From NCBI RefSeq assembly GCF_018638295.1, contig NZ_JABTTS010000003.1, positions 124,001 through 188,000 of the forward strand: DNA of 64,000 nt, in the 5' to 3' direction. The notes beneath the pieces are model-generated. The model saw only the letters and a list, made by a program, of their open reading frames with translations, did no database searches and was not told where the DNA came from. Source of the stretch: Streptomyces sp. CHD11. Its GTDB lineage: Bacteria; Actinomycetota; Actinomycetes; Streptomycetales; Streptomycetaceae. Below, one piece after another: positions 1 to 8,681 of this stretch (its first letter is position 1; every line of letters begins with the position of its first letter). Made by a program: the position numbers and the translations under genes.

Positions 1-233
1 CCGGTCCCGCGCTCATCCGCGTCGCCGAGGTGCTCTTCGACGCCACCGACAAGGACGGCAGCGGGACCATCGACGCGGACGAGCACAGGACACTCTTCCG
101 CACCGCCTTCCACCGCGACCTCACCACCACCGACGGCACCTACGACCGCAGTGCGTTCGTCGGTGACTTCCTTTCCTTCATGTCAGGCCGCCGCAGGAAC
201 ACCCCGTTCGACCCCCTGCTCTCCGATGCCTGA
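1..233 (+). CDS. EF-hand domain protein, 3' end only
   Basis: The reading frame is already open at the left edge, so the true start lies outside the window. The visible 76 or so residues contain one clear EF-hand loop, DKDGSGTIDADE, with Asp/Asp/Ser/Glu at the calcium-coordinating positions and the central Gly-x-Ile. EF-hand proteins bind Ca2+ and act as sensors or buffers; Streptomyces has several small calmodulin-like ones. A second, more degenerate helical stretch follows, ending near TPFDPLLSDA. Partner and role cannot be told from this fragment. Confidence 0.75.
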   Translation, partial: GPALIRVAEVLFDATDKDGSGTIDADEHRTLFRTAFHRDLTTTDGTYDRSAFVGDFLSFMSGRRRNTPFDPLLSDA

Positions 234-555
234 CGAACCCGTAGGAGGCGCCGCCACCGGGGGCCGGCACACCGCCCCTGGTGCAGGGCGCAAAGCGGGG
301 CTCGGTCATGCCTCGGCCGGCAACAACGGCTGTCGGGGGTGCAGGGGGCCACATACACACGCCGGTACAACCGGACGTGCACGGCGAAGTGCTTGCTCCG
401 CCGATGGCGGGGAGCCTTCATCGGTGCGCTTCGGCGGGGAGCACAGGCATCCCCCGCGCGGTGGAGACGGAGGTACGGGTCTCCTTCCGGGGTCGCTCCG
501 GGGCCCGTCCTCAGGGGCGATGGCGGGGAGACGGCTCGCCGGGACGATAGGGCGC
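234..555. other. intergenic region, no gene seen
   Basis: About 320 bases between the EF-hand gene and the membrane protein gene. All open frames here are arginine-, proline- and glycine-rich translations typical of non-coding high-GC DNA. No convincing terminator or promoter was recognised. Confidence 0.5.
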
Positions 556-1077
556 ATGACGACCACGCAACTCCCCACCAGCCTTCCGCCCCCGTCCCGT
601 TGGGCCGTTCGTGCCGCCCACGCCGTCGCGTTGGTCACCCTGCCGTCCGGGGTCTGGCGCCTGCTCCTGGCGGCAGGTTTCACCGCCGGGTACACCGAGG
701 CCGGGTACGAGGCGATGGGTTTCACCGGTTGGGGCGCGGTGTACGTGGTCGGGCTCACTGTGGGCGGAGAGTTGCTCGCGCTGCTCACTCTCGGGCTGGT
801 CCGGCCATGGGGTGAGGTGTTGCCGCAGTGGGTCCCCCTCGTCGGCGGACGCCGGCCGAATCCGCGTGCCGTTACCGTGACGGCGGGTCTCGGCGCCGCG
901 GCGCTGACACTGATCCTCATCCGGTTCGCCTTCTGGTGGACCTTCCCCCATCCGGACATGACCCCTCTCGGCAGCACGATCGCCGGAATCCTCTATCTGC
1001 CGCTGGTCGCCTGGGGGCCGCTCCTTGCTGCCGTCGCCCTCGACCATCACCGGCGACATCGCGCCGCAGGACTCTGA
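556..1077 (+). CDS. small integral membrane protein, unknown function
   Basis: 173 residues, chosen from the ATG at 556 because upstream sequence in this frame is low-complexity. Four hydrophobic segments are visible: about residues 15-40 (AAHAVALVTLPSGVWRLLLA), 55-80 (AVYVVGLTVGGELLALLTLG), 100-125 (VTAGLGAAALTLILIRFAFW) and 140-162 (IAGILYLPLVAWGPLLAAVA). The C-terminus is short and basic (DHHRRHRAAGL). The pattern resembles uncharacterised four-helix actinobacterial membrane proteins; no catalytic motif is seen. It stands alone between the EF-hand gene and a hexanucleotide repeat. Confidence 0.6.
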   Translation: MTTTQLPTSLPPPSRWAVRAAHAVALVTLPSGVWRLLLAAGFTAGYTEAGYEAMGFTGWGAVYVVGLTVGGELLALLTLGLVRPWGEVLPQWVPLVGGRRPNPRAVTVTAGLGAAALTLILIRFAFWWTFPHPDMTPLGSTIAGILYLPLVAWGPLLAAVALDHHRRHRAAGL

Positions 1078-1092
1078 CCGGTCCGGCGTCCC

Positions 1093-1156
1093 CGGCTCCG
1101 GCTCCGGCTTCGGCTTCGGCTTCGGCTTCGGCTTCGGCTTCGGCTTCGGCTTCGGC
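1093..1156. repeat. hexanucleotide tandem repeat CGGCTT
   Basis: Two units of CGGCTC followed by eight perfect units of CGGCTT and a partial ninth (CGGC). It lies between two convergently transcribed genes, 16 bases after the membrane protein stop, so it is outside coding sequence as annotated. A microsatellite of this purity can change in copy number by slippage. Confidence 0.9.
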
Positions 1157-1323
1157 CCAAGGCTGCACGTCCCGCTGTGCCACGTCCGCGTGTACGTGGC
1201 TGTGCGGATTCGCCCGTACTCCGACAACGGCTCGGCCGAGCGAGCGCGGTTCGTCCGACAGGATCCGCGGCCGCGGCTGTCTCTTCCCTACGACATACGC
1301 AAACGACCAACCGGGAGTACGTG

Positions 1324-2463
1324 TCAGCTGATCCGGAGACCGACCGCCAGGGTCAGTTCAAGGGACCGGTGTGGCGATGCGAGGTCCGGAAACAGCTCCC
1401 GCAGCTGCGACATCCGGTACCGGACTGTCTGGGGATGGACGAACAACTCCGCCGCCACCTCGTCCCGCCTGCCCTGGTGCAGCAGCCACGCCCGCAACGT
1501 CTCCTCCAGCCGCCGTGCGGTCGCGACGGGCAGGGTCCGCAACGGTGCGAGGGCTCGGGTACGCAGGTCTGTGAACGCGTCCATGTCGGCGCTCAGCACC
1601 AGCTCCGGCAGGTGCTCCTCGGTGTCGCGAATCTCGCAGGAGAGGGAGCGGGCGCGTACGGCTCGTGCGTACGAGGCGGACGCACGAGTCCATGGCCGGG
1701 CCGGGCCGACCACGGCGGTGCGGTCGGTGAGCTGCCGCAGGAGATGTGATCGGTCGGCATCGGGGACGAGTAGCACACCGGTGGAATCCGGCAGATCGTC
1801 GAGGACGAGGGTGCTCGGGTCGAGCGTGCGGTAGGCAGGGCGAGCCTGTGCGGCGGGCAGCAGGACCGCGGTCAGCGAGACAGGAGGCTGCCACCCGGCC
1901 CTCTGGGCAGAGGCCAGCAGCACGTCCGGGCTCGCGTCGGCGAGGAGGTCACGGGCCAGGAGTTCCAGGTGGCGCTCGTGGGCCCTCCCCCGGGCTGCCA
2001 GTTCGTCGGCGTGGCCCGCGGCGCTCGCGGCGGAGAGCTCGTCGATGTAGGCGAAGGTCAGTTCGGCGAACTTGGCGACCTCGGCGGCGGGCAGACCTGC
2101 GGGTACGGCACCCGCGGCCAGGCACCGCCAGGCCACGCGGGCGCCGACACGGTAGGCGCTGAGCAGGGCGTCCATGGAACGACCGTCGCGCACCTCGCCG
2201 CGGCCCAGCTCGTAGGCTGCGTCACCGGCGTCGCCGCCTGTGGCGTTCCCGCTCGCGAGGTCCAGGTAGTGGCCCAGGGCGGTGCGGACGGCTCGGCGGA
2301 TGGTGCCGCCCATGCGGCCCGAAAGGGCGTTGGCGTAGGGAGGGACCTCGTCGATGATCGCCTGGACGACCTCGTCGGCGGTGGTCTTCAGCGCGGCCCG
2401 AAGTGCGGTGACCGTCGTCTCGTCCAGGGCCAGTTCGCTGGCCCTCCGGATTGCATGGCTCAC
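1324..2463 (-). CDS. PucR/CdaR-family transcriptional regulator
   Basis: 379 residues from a GTG at 2463. The C-terminal 60 residues carry the PucR-type helix-turn-helix (ARRLEETLRAWLLHQGRR, then EVAAELFVHPQTVRYRMSQL). The N-terminal part is helical (ALKTTADEVVQAIIDEV), as in the family whose members usually sense a small molecule. It is divergent from the ferredoxin reductase/desaturase pair with an 86-base gap that holds a 6-bp-arm palindrome. In other actinobacteria this arrangement suggests that the regulator controls the desaturase operon; that link is inferred. Confidence 0.85.
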   Translation of the reverse strand: MSHAIRRASELALDETTVTALRAALKTTADEVVQAIIDEVPPYANALSGRMGGTIRRAVRTALGHYLDLASGNATGGDAGDAAYELGRGEVRDGRSMDALLSAYRVGARVAWRCLAAGAVPAGLPAAEVAKFAELTFAYIDELSAASAAGHADELAARGRAHERHLELLARDLLADASPDVLLASAQRAGWQPPVSLTAVLLPAAQARPAYRTLDPSTLVLDDLPDSTGVLLVPDADRSHLLRQLTDRTAVVGPARPWTRASASYARAVRARSLSCEIRDTEEHLPELVLSADMDAFTDLRTRALAPLRTLPVATARRLEETLRAWLLHQGRRDEVAAELFVHPQTVRYRMSQLRELFPDLASPHRSLELTLAVGLRIS

Positions 2464-2500
2464 GTTCTGTTCCCTGCGAACAATCTAGCCGATCAGATTT

Positions 2501-2520
2501 ACGTCCTGCGGTCAGGACTT
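2501..2520. promoter_or_regulatory. palindrome in PucR/desaturase divergent promoter
   Basis: GTCCTG-CGGT-CAGGAC is a perfect 6-bp inverted repeat with a 4-base spacer (7 of 8 pairs if extended). It sits between the PucR gene start (2463) and the reductase ATG (2550). This is a candidate operator for the regulator. No factor-specific consensus is known to me for it. Confidence 0.4.
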
Positions 2521-2549
2521 TACGCCTAGAGGCGCAGCAAGCTGGAGTC

Positions 2550-3605
2550 ATGACGAGTGCAGCCCTCCGCAGCAGGGCGTGGAAACTGCTCGAGATGGTC
2601 ACGACGCCGCTGCTGCCGTCGGACTACCTCGACCTGGTCAGCCCGCTGCGTGCGGGCGCTGACCTACGTGGGCGCATCGAGGCCGTGCACCCCGAGACGC
2701 GTGACGCCGCGACTGTCGTGATCAGGCCGGGACGGGGCTGGCGCGGCCACACAGCCGGTCAGTACGTGCGGATCGGGGTCGACGTCGACGGGGTGCGCCT
2801 GTGGCGTGCCTACTCCATCACCTCGCCGACAAACCGCCGGGACGGCCGCGTCACGATCACCGTGAAGGCGATCCCGGACGGCAAGGTCAGCAACCACCTG
2901 GTCCGCGGGGCGAGACCGGGCACGCTGATCCAGCTCGACCAGCCGACCGGTGACTTCGTGCTGCCGCGGGTGAAACCCGCCAAGGTGCTCTACCTGACGG
3001 CCGGCAGCGGCATCACGCCCGTGATGGGCATGCTGCGCGACACCGGGTTCGACGACGTCGTCATGGTCCACTGCGCGCCACGGCCGCAGGACGTGATCTT
3101 CCGCAGCGAACTGCACGGCCTGGTCGCGGACAAGAAGCTGCGGCTCACCGAGGTGCACACCGACACGGACGGCATGCTCGACATCGCCCGTCTCGACGAA
3201 CTCGTGCCCGACTGGACCGAGCGCGAGACCTGGGCCTGCGGGCCCGCCGGTCTGCTCGACGCCGCCGAAAAGCACTGGGCCGAACACGGCGTCCCCGAGC
3301 GCCTGCACACCGAACGCTTCCGCCCCAGCATCGTCGTCGCCGGCAACGGCGGCGAGGTCACGTTCAGCGTCACCGGCAAGACCGTCGACGCGGACGGTGC
3401 CACGCCGTTGCTGGACATCGGCGAGGAGGCCGGCGTACTCATGCCCTCCGGGTGCCGCATGGGCATCTGCTTCGGCTGCGTCACGCCGCTCAAGGCGGGC
3501 GCCATCCGCGACCTGCGCACCGGCGAGATCACCGAGGCCGAGCCGGGCGTCCTCATCCAGACCTGCGTGTCCGCCGCGGCGGGCCCCTGCGACATCGAAC
3601 GGTAG
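2550..3605 (+). CDS. ferredoxin/flavin-dependent reductase for desaturase (FNR fold plus [2Fe-2S])
   Basis: 351 residues from the ATG at 2550, preceded by GGAG. An FAD-binding FNR-like domain occupies about residues 35-140 (RAYSITS flavin motif). An NAD(P)-binding domain follows with LTAGSGITPVMGMLR and the C-terminal CGPAGLLDAAE motif. A plant-type [2Fe-2S] domain closes the protein, with CRMGICFGC and a fourth Cys in LIQTCVS. The expected role is to pass electrons from NAD(P)H through FAD and 2Fe-2S to the desaturase encoded 7 bases downstream, like mycobacterial Rv3230c with DesA3. Confidence 0.9.
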   Translation: MTSAALRSRAWKLLEMVTTPLLPSDYLDLVSPLRAGADLRGRIEAVHPETRDAATVVIRPGRGWRGHTAGQYVRIGVDVDGVRLWRAYSITSPTNRRDGRVTITVKAIPDGKVSNHLVRGARPGTLIQLDQPTGDFVLPRVKPAKVLYLTAGSGITPVMGMLRDTGFDDVVMVHCAPRPQDVIFRSELHGLVADKKLRLTEVHTDTDGMLDIARLDELVPDWTERETWACGPAGLLDAAEKHWAEHGVPERLHTERFRPSIVVAGNGGEVTFSVTGKTVDADGATPLLDIGEEAGVLMPSGCRMGICFGCVTPLKAGAIRDLRTGEITEAEPGVLIQTCVSAAAGPCDIER

Positions 3606-3612
3606 GAGCACC

Positions 3613-4731
3613 TTGACCGCCATCGACCCCACCGCCCACCTGACCGCGGAGCAGATCGAGGAGCTGGGCCGCGAGCTCGACGCGATCCGCGACGAGGTGA
3701 TCGCCGACCGCGGCGACAAGGACGCCGCCTACATCCGCAAGGTCATCTCGGCCCAGCGCAAGCTTGAGCTGGTCAGCAGGGGCGTGCTGCTGTTCTCGAT
3801 CTTCCCGCCCGCGTGGCTGCTCGGCACCGCCGGGCTGTCCGTGGCGAAGATCATGGACAACATGGAGATCGGCCACAACATCCTGCACGGCCAGTGGGAC
3901 TGGATGCGGGATCCGAAGATCCACTCCACCACCTGGGAGTGGGATCATGTCTCGCCGTCCGAGCAGTGGAAGCACTCGCACAACGAGCTGCACCACACGT
4001 ACACCAACGTGATCGGCAAGGACAACGACCTCGGCTACGGCATCATGCGCGTCGACGAGGACCAGAGGTGGCACCCGTTCCACCTCGGCCAGCCGCTGTG
4101 GAACTTCATCAACGCCTGCTTCTTCGAGTACGGCATCGCGGCGTACGACCTGGAGCTCGGCAAGAACCTGCACAAGCGCCGCCGCAAGAATCCGGAGTTC
4201 CGCGCGCGGGCCAGGGCCGTGGGCCGCAAGATACGCAAGCAGGTGCTCAAGGACTACGTGATCCACCCGCTGCTGTCAGGCCCGTCGTTCCTCCCCACGC
4301 TCGCCGCCACCTTCACCGCCAACGTGGTCCGCAACGTCTGGACCCACTCGGTGATCATGTGCGGGCACTTCCCCGAGGGCGTACAGGTCTTCGAACGCCG
4401 ATCGATCAACGGTGAGACGCGCGGCCAGTGGTACCTCCGCCAGATGATGGGCTCGGCGAACATCAGCGGCAGCAAGGCCATGCACTTCATGACCGGCAAC
4501 CTGTCGCACCAGATCGAGCACCACCTGTTCCCGGACCTGCCGAGCAACCGGTACGCCGAGGTCGCGGTGAAGGTGCGCGCGCTGTTCGACAAGTACGAGC
4601 TGGAATACGTCACCGGCCCGCTGCCCAAGCAGGTGTTCTCCGCGTGGCACAAGGTCTTCCGGCTCTCGCTGCCGAACAAGAAGCCCAAGGTCAAAACGCC
4701 GGACCGCGAGCAGGAACTCGTCGCCGCCTGA
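3613..4731 (+). CDS. membrane fatty-acid (acyl-CoA) desaturase
   Basis: 372 residues from a TTG at 3613 that follows GGAGCACC; no ATG lies near. All three histidine boxes of the di-iron membrane desaturases are present: GHNILHGQ, HNELHHTYTN and HQIEHHLFP. A hydrophobic stretch lies near residues 50-72 (GVLLFSIFPPAWLLGTAG). Family members insert a double bond in acyl chains, using O2 and electrons from a reductase such as the preceding gene's product. Length and motif spacing match DesA3-type enzymes. It is probably co-transcribed with the reductase (7-base gap). Confidence 0.92.
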   Translation: MTAIDPTAHLTAEQIEELGRELDAIRDEVIADRGDKDAAYIRKVISAQRKLELVSRGVLLFSIFPPAWLLGTAGLSVAKIMDNMEIGHNILHGQWDWMRDPKIHSTTWEWDHVSPSEQWKHSHNELHHTYTNVIGKDNDLGYGIMRVDEDQRWHPFHLGQPLWNFINACFFEYGIAAYDLELGKNLHKRRRKNPEFRARARAVGRKIRKQVLKDYVIHPLLSGPSFLPTLAATFTANVVRNVWTHSVIMCGHFPEGVQVFERRSINGETRGQWYLRQMMGSANISGSKAMHFMTGNLSHQIEHHLFPDLPSNRYAEVAVKVRALFDKYELEYVTGPLPKQVFSAWHKVFRLSLPNKKPKVKTPDREQELVAA

Positions 4732-4763
4732 TTTCCGGTACCGGGTCGGATCTCTCGGCCGTA

Positions 4764-4779
4764 CCGGCGGCACCGCCGG
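4764..4779 (+). terminator. candidate hairpin terminator after desaturase
   Basis: CCGGCGG-CA-CCGCCGG, a perfect 7-bp inverted repeat 32 bases after the desaturase stop. There is no T-run, as is common in Streptomyces terminators. Weak evidence. Confidence 0.35.
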
Positions 4780-5449
4780 GACCGGTGAGCTCCGTCGCGA
4801 ACGGTGGGCGACCGCGACGTCAGGCCGTAGGGCACGGGACCCGGGGCAGCCAGTTGGTACCTGGACGTGCGCCGGGAGCTCGGCACCCAGCCCTCCGCAA
4901 GGTGCTGTAGTGCACAGACCGCCATGGTCGGGCCGGTAGTCGGGGCGCACACTCGGTTTGCCGACATGCAGGCGGGGTGGAAGGCGAGGGCTGTGGCACG
5001 GACACTGCCGGAACCGGTATCGCCGCCCCTGTGCCCGACCCCGCGCCGCTGCCGAAGTGGGCGGGTGAGCCGCAGCGGGACGGGGGCGGGCCCTGGTCAG
5101 TTACGGACTGATCTGATCGCGGCGGCCAAGGGTGGGAGCATCAGGCCGTCGGCCATGGTCTCCCCTCAGTACGGTTCACCGGCCCCGCCCTCGCCTGAAC
5201 GGACGGTTGCCGTCAGCGTGTTCGTGGACTGGGCGCCGAGCCTGCCGTAGACGGGCGAGAAGGTCGGCCTGCCCACTCCCTCGGGGAAGAACCGGCAGTG
5301 GGCAGGGGACGGTTGCTGAGCTCATGGCCCCTTATCGGGATCGTCCGTTCCCTGGTGAGCCGGCGCCGGTCGAGAACGCGGCGAAGATGTCGAGGAGGCG
5401 AAGACGCCGGGAGCGAAGCCGGGCCTTGGCCCCGGTTCCTGGGCACGGG
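4780..5449. other. intergenic region, no intact gene seen
   Basis: About 670 bases with only low-complexity open frames on both strands. It adjoins the IS3 remnant on its right and may contain further decayed mobile DNA, but nothing recognisable. Confidence 0.5.
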
Positions 5450-5917
5450 CTATGCGGCTTGCGTCAGCGTAGGTGACGTCGCTCGGAAGGTGCTCTCGTA
5501 GGCGATCGGACTGCGGTGTCCGAGGCGGGAGTGACCGCGTCGGGTGTTGTGACGGTGCAGCCGCGGCGGAAGGCGTCGAGGCGGGCCTCGACCTCGGTGG
5601 ACCAGTGCTTTCAACCCTGAAGCGTCTCGCGTTCGAACGTCGCTTTGGAGGACTCGGCGAGCGCGTTGTCCGCGCTGGAGCCGATCGCGCTCATGGACTG
5701 GTGGACGCCGGCCTGACGGGCAGGCGTCGGCGAAGGCCCGCTGGTGTACCGGGCTCCGTGGTCGGCGTGCAGGACCGCCCCGGCGAGGCCGTCGCGAGTA
5801 CGTTCGGCGGCGGACAGGGCGTCCTTTGATCGGCAGCGACCTGCCGGATCTCGCTACGGGCCACGCCTGGTACAACGCGACCGCGTCTGCCTTGAACTGC
5901 GGCGGATAGTTCTTCAT
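5450..5917 (-). pseudogene. degenerate IS3-family transposase remnant
   Basis: On the minus strand the segment begins at 5917 with the OrfA N-terminus MKNYPPQFKADAVALYQ, typical of Streptomyces IS3-family elements. It then runs quickly into OrfB C-terminal sequence. Fragments of HADHGARYTSG-, SMSAIGSSADNALAES- and ATFERETLQG-like sequence appear in shifted frames, followed by HRHNTRRGHSRLGHRSPIAYE and TSPTLTQAA. The middle of the element is missing and at least two frameshifts are present, so it cannot encode a transposase. No terminal inverted repeats were identified. Confidence 0.8.
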
Positions 5918-6373
5918 GACCACGCCTGGACGAGCGGTGAATGGACGGGTTCCCGTCAGTTCGTCACATGCAGACAGAGGGCAGCGGAGACCTCGACGCG
6001 GGTGGCCGTAGCCGCAGCTCGCTTCAGCAAGGCCTGCGGCGGTCTCGACCTCTCGCCCAGAGGACACTCACGACAAGGCCGGGGCCGGACATCGCCGGTG
6101 GTGGTGCGGCGCCCTTGGCAGTGGGCCGAACGTCCCGGTGGGCCTCATCGACGCCGCAGACGCCGGTCTTCTGTACAACAGGACACTGCAGTCGTGCGGG
6201 GAAGCAGGCACGGCTCAGCGCCGGACATCACTGTTACACACCTACTTCACATAACCTCCATGATCGAGCTCGGTGCGTATTACAGTTTTCTTCGCGCGAC
6301 CGTCGTCTTGTGTCGCGCGAAAGACAGATGGGCTGGGATCTTTCGCATGCCCAGGTGCGCCGTTGGGGGCTTT
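5918..6373. other. region upstream of terD-like gene; promoter likely near its right end
   Basis: The first 300 bases hold no recognisable gene. The last 150 bases (about 6220-6370) are clearly more AT-rich than the surroundings, with runs such as TTACACACC and TATTACAGTTTTC. They probably carry the promoter of the TerD-fusion gene. Exact -35/-10 boxes could not be assigned. Confidence 0.45.
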
Positions 6374-8422
6374 ATGCAGGAAATGATCATGGGTTCGAAT
6401 GTGGCCCTGGCGGACCTGAGTGAGGACGTCGGATCAGTGATCGTCAGTCTGGGCTGGGTCAGTCCGACTGGTGAGGGCGACGCGGATGTGTCGGTCCTGC
6501 TGCTGGACGCGAATGGCAAGGTGCGCAGCGACAGCGACTTCTACTTCTACAATCATCCGGTGGCCGCTGACGGAAGCGTGCAGCTTCTGGGCAAGACGCC
6601 GACGGCGGACGGCAGTGAGGACCGGATCAGCTTCGACCTCACCGCCGTGTCGTCCGGGATCGACCGGATCGTCGTCGCCGCGAGCAGGTATGGCGAAGCC
6701 CGCTTCGGTGAGCTGGAGGATGTGAGGATCACGCTGGCCGACGCGGCCGGCGAGAGCCTCCTGCGGTTTGCCGTCGACGATGCCGGCTCGGTGACGGCGG
6801 TCATCTTCGGCGAGCTGTACCGGCGGGGTGAGGGATGGAAGTTCCGTGCCGTCGGACAGGGCTACGAAACCGGTCTCGCGGGGCTGGCGACGGACTTCGG
6901 CGTGGACATCGAGGACGACGCGGCCACGGAAACGGACGCGGAGCTCGGCGCCGCGGAAGCCGATGAGCAGGTGGATGGGGCGGCTTCGGCGGCGGCCGAG
7001 GAGCCGGCCGGGCAGGCGCCGCTGGATGCCATCCCCGCTCCTCGCCTGCCTGAGGGCGAGGCCGATGGGCCGAGGAAGCCAGCCGCCCGCCCTCGCACCG
7101 CTAAGAAGAAGGTCACACTGCCCAAAACGGTCAAGAAGACCCTGGCGGAGAACGACTCCTGGAGGCAAGCCAGGCTTTTCCCGGTGTCCGTGCTCAAGAG
7201 CGACCGGGACCGTGAGATGCGCGCCACCTCGGTATTGCTGTCGGTGATGGCGCAGGTGCCGGAGTTCAGCAGGAGGCTCACCGCGGGATTCGGTGCTCCG
7301 GCGGGTCGTATGGAGACGTTCACGGAGGTCTCACTGCCGCACGGCGACAATCCGCGGCGCCCGGACGGGGTGATCCGGGTGGAGCGGGCCGGCAAGTTGT
7401 GGACCGCGCTGGTCGAGACGAAAACCAACGGCAACGCGCTCAAGGCCGATCAGGTGCAGGCGTACATGGACATCGCCGCGCGCCGCGGCTACGAGGCCGT
7501 GATCACGCTGACGAACGACGTCGCTCTGGAGGGCAGCCCGCTGGTCGACGTCAAGATCGACAAGCGGCGCAAGCACAAGGTCGCCCTCTGGCACCTGTCC
7601 TGGGCAGAAGTCACCCAGCAGGCGCAGATGCTGATCAGGCATGAGGGAGTGGGCAACGCCGCGCACGCCTGGTTGCTCCAAGAACTGCTGCACTACCTGC
7701 AGCACGAGAACTCCGGTTGCCACGGCTTCCAGAACATGGGCCCGGCTTGGGTTCCCGTGCGCAACGGGATCGACGATGAAACCCTCTGCCAGGGCGACGC
7801 CCGTGCCCTGGAGGTGGTGGAGAACTGGGAGCGGCTCATCCGCCAGGTTTGCCTCAGGTTGGGCGGCGAACTCGGGCAGAAGGTCCTCCCCGTCCAGCGC
7901 GCCAAGCGCGGAACGGACCCCAAGGAGCGCCGAAACCGCCTCGCCGACCAGCTCTGCTTGAACGGACGGCTCCGGGCGGAGCTGCGCATCGACGGCATCC
8001 CCGGCGTCCTGACCGTGAGCGCCGACCTGCGCACCGGCAAACTCCGCACCGGCATCGACATCCCGGCCCCCGAGCAGGGCTACCCCCTGAGCTGGGCCAA
8101 ACGACTCGTCCGGCGCCTGGCCGAGGCACCGGCGGACCTGCACGTCGAAACCCTCCTCGACAGCGAGACCGGAGGCCCACGCGGAACCCTGGAACGGCTG
8201 CGCCCCGAACCGGCGGACCTGCTGCCCAAGGACAACGCCAAGATCACCGGGTTCCGCTTGTCCCTGCTCAAGAGTATGGGAAGCGGCCGCGGCAACGCCG
8301 AGACCGGTTTCATCCGCAGCGTCGACGACGCCGTGGACCGCTTCTACACAACCGTCGTCGTCCACCTGGACACCCCGACAACACGCCGGACGTCCTCCAA
8401 GGAGCGCGTGACAGCGGAATGA
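6374..8422 (+). CDS. TerD-domain protein fused to a PD-(D/E)XK nuclease-like domain
   Basis: 682 residues from ATG 6374; ATG 6389, 7 bases after AGGA, is an equally good start. Residues 1-190 or so form a TerD-like domain (SVIVSLGWVSP, DVSVLLLDANGKV, DFYFYNHP, ISFDLTAV, LLRFAVDDAG). TerD proteins are Ca2+-binding stress factors linked to tellurite resistance. An acidic, Ala/Glu/Asp-rich linker (about 195-240) and a short basic stretch (KKKVTLPKTVKK) follow. Residues 275-450 look like a nuclease core: RRPDG with Asp331, then VETKT with Glu348 and Lys350. The C-terminal 230 residues (WLLQELLHYLQHENSGCHGF onward) are unrecognised. No ter neighbours are present. Nuclease activity is inferred from the motif only. 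Confidence 0.8.
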   Translation: MQEMIMGSNVALADLSEDVGSVIVSLGWVSPTGEGDADVSVLLLDANGKVRSDSDFYFYNHPVAADGSVQLLGKTPTADGSEDRISFDLTAVSSGIDRIVVAASRYGEARFGELEDVRITLADAAGESLLRFAVDDAGSVTAVIFGELYRRGEGWKFRAVGQGYETGLAGLATDFGVDIEDDAATETDAELGAAEADEQVDGAASAAAEEPAGQAPLDAIPAPRLPEGEADGPRKPAARPRTAKKKVTLPKTVKKTLAENDSWRQARLFPVSVLKSDRDREMRATSVLLSVMAQVPEFSRRLTAGFGAPAGRMETFTEVSLPHGDNPRRPDGVIRVERAGKLWTALVETKTNGNALKADQVQAYMDIAARRGYEAVITLTNDVALEGSPLVDVKIDKRRKHKVALWHLSWAEVTQQAQMLIRHEGVGNAAHAWLLQELLHYLQHENSGCHGFQNMGPAWVPVRNGIDDETLCQGDARALEVVENWERLIRQVCLRLGGELGQKVLPVQRAKRGTDPKERRNRLADQLCLNGRLRAELRIDGIPGVLTVSADLRTGKLRTGIDIPAPEQGYPLSWAKRLVRRLAEAPADLHVETLLDSETGGPRGTLERLRPEPADLLPKDNAKITGFRLSLLKSMGSGRGNAETGFIRSVDDAVDRFYTTVVVHLDTPTTRRTSSKERVTAE

Positions 8423-8681
8423 CGCCCGGGCGCAGGCGGCGGCTATACCGTCTGCGCCCGCCGCGAGCCCGTCCTCTTGCAGGAGCCCACACCCCACCCG
8501 ACCACCGCAAGAGGGTGCTTCGCACAACCCGGCGCCGAACCGCCGGTTTCCGCCCGGTCGTTCAGTCCGAGCCGGCAGGCGATCGAACCGCCCCTGCCGG
8601 GGCCGGGGGCTCAGGGGCCGGCCCGGCAGGGCCTGAAGTGTGGCGCCACAGGGGCTGTTCAGGTCACGTACGCTCGGACCC

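Noticed and set aside
1093..1156. CRISPR or protein repeat
   Set aside because: No spacers; the repeat is a pure microsatellite.
5132..5476. ORF of 114 residues upstream of the IS remnant
   Set aside because: Arginine-rich throughout and without a ribosome binding site.
8423..8681. Small upstream gene
   Set aside because: Frames here are short, Pro/Arg-rich and without starts at good spacing.
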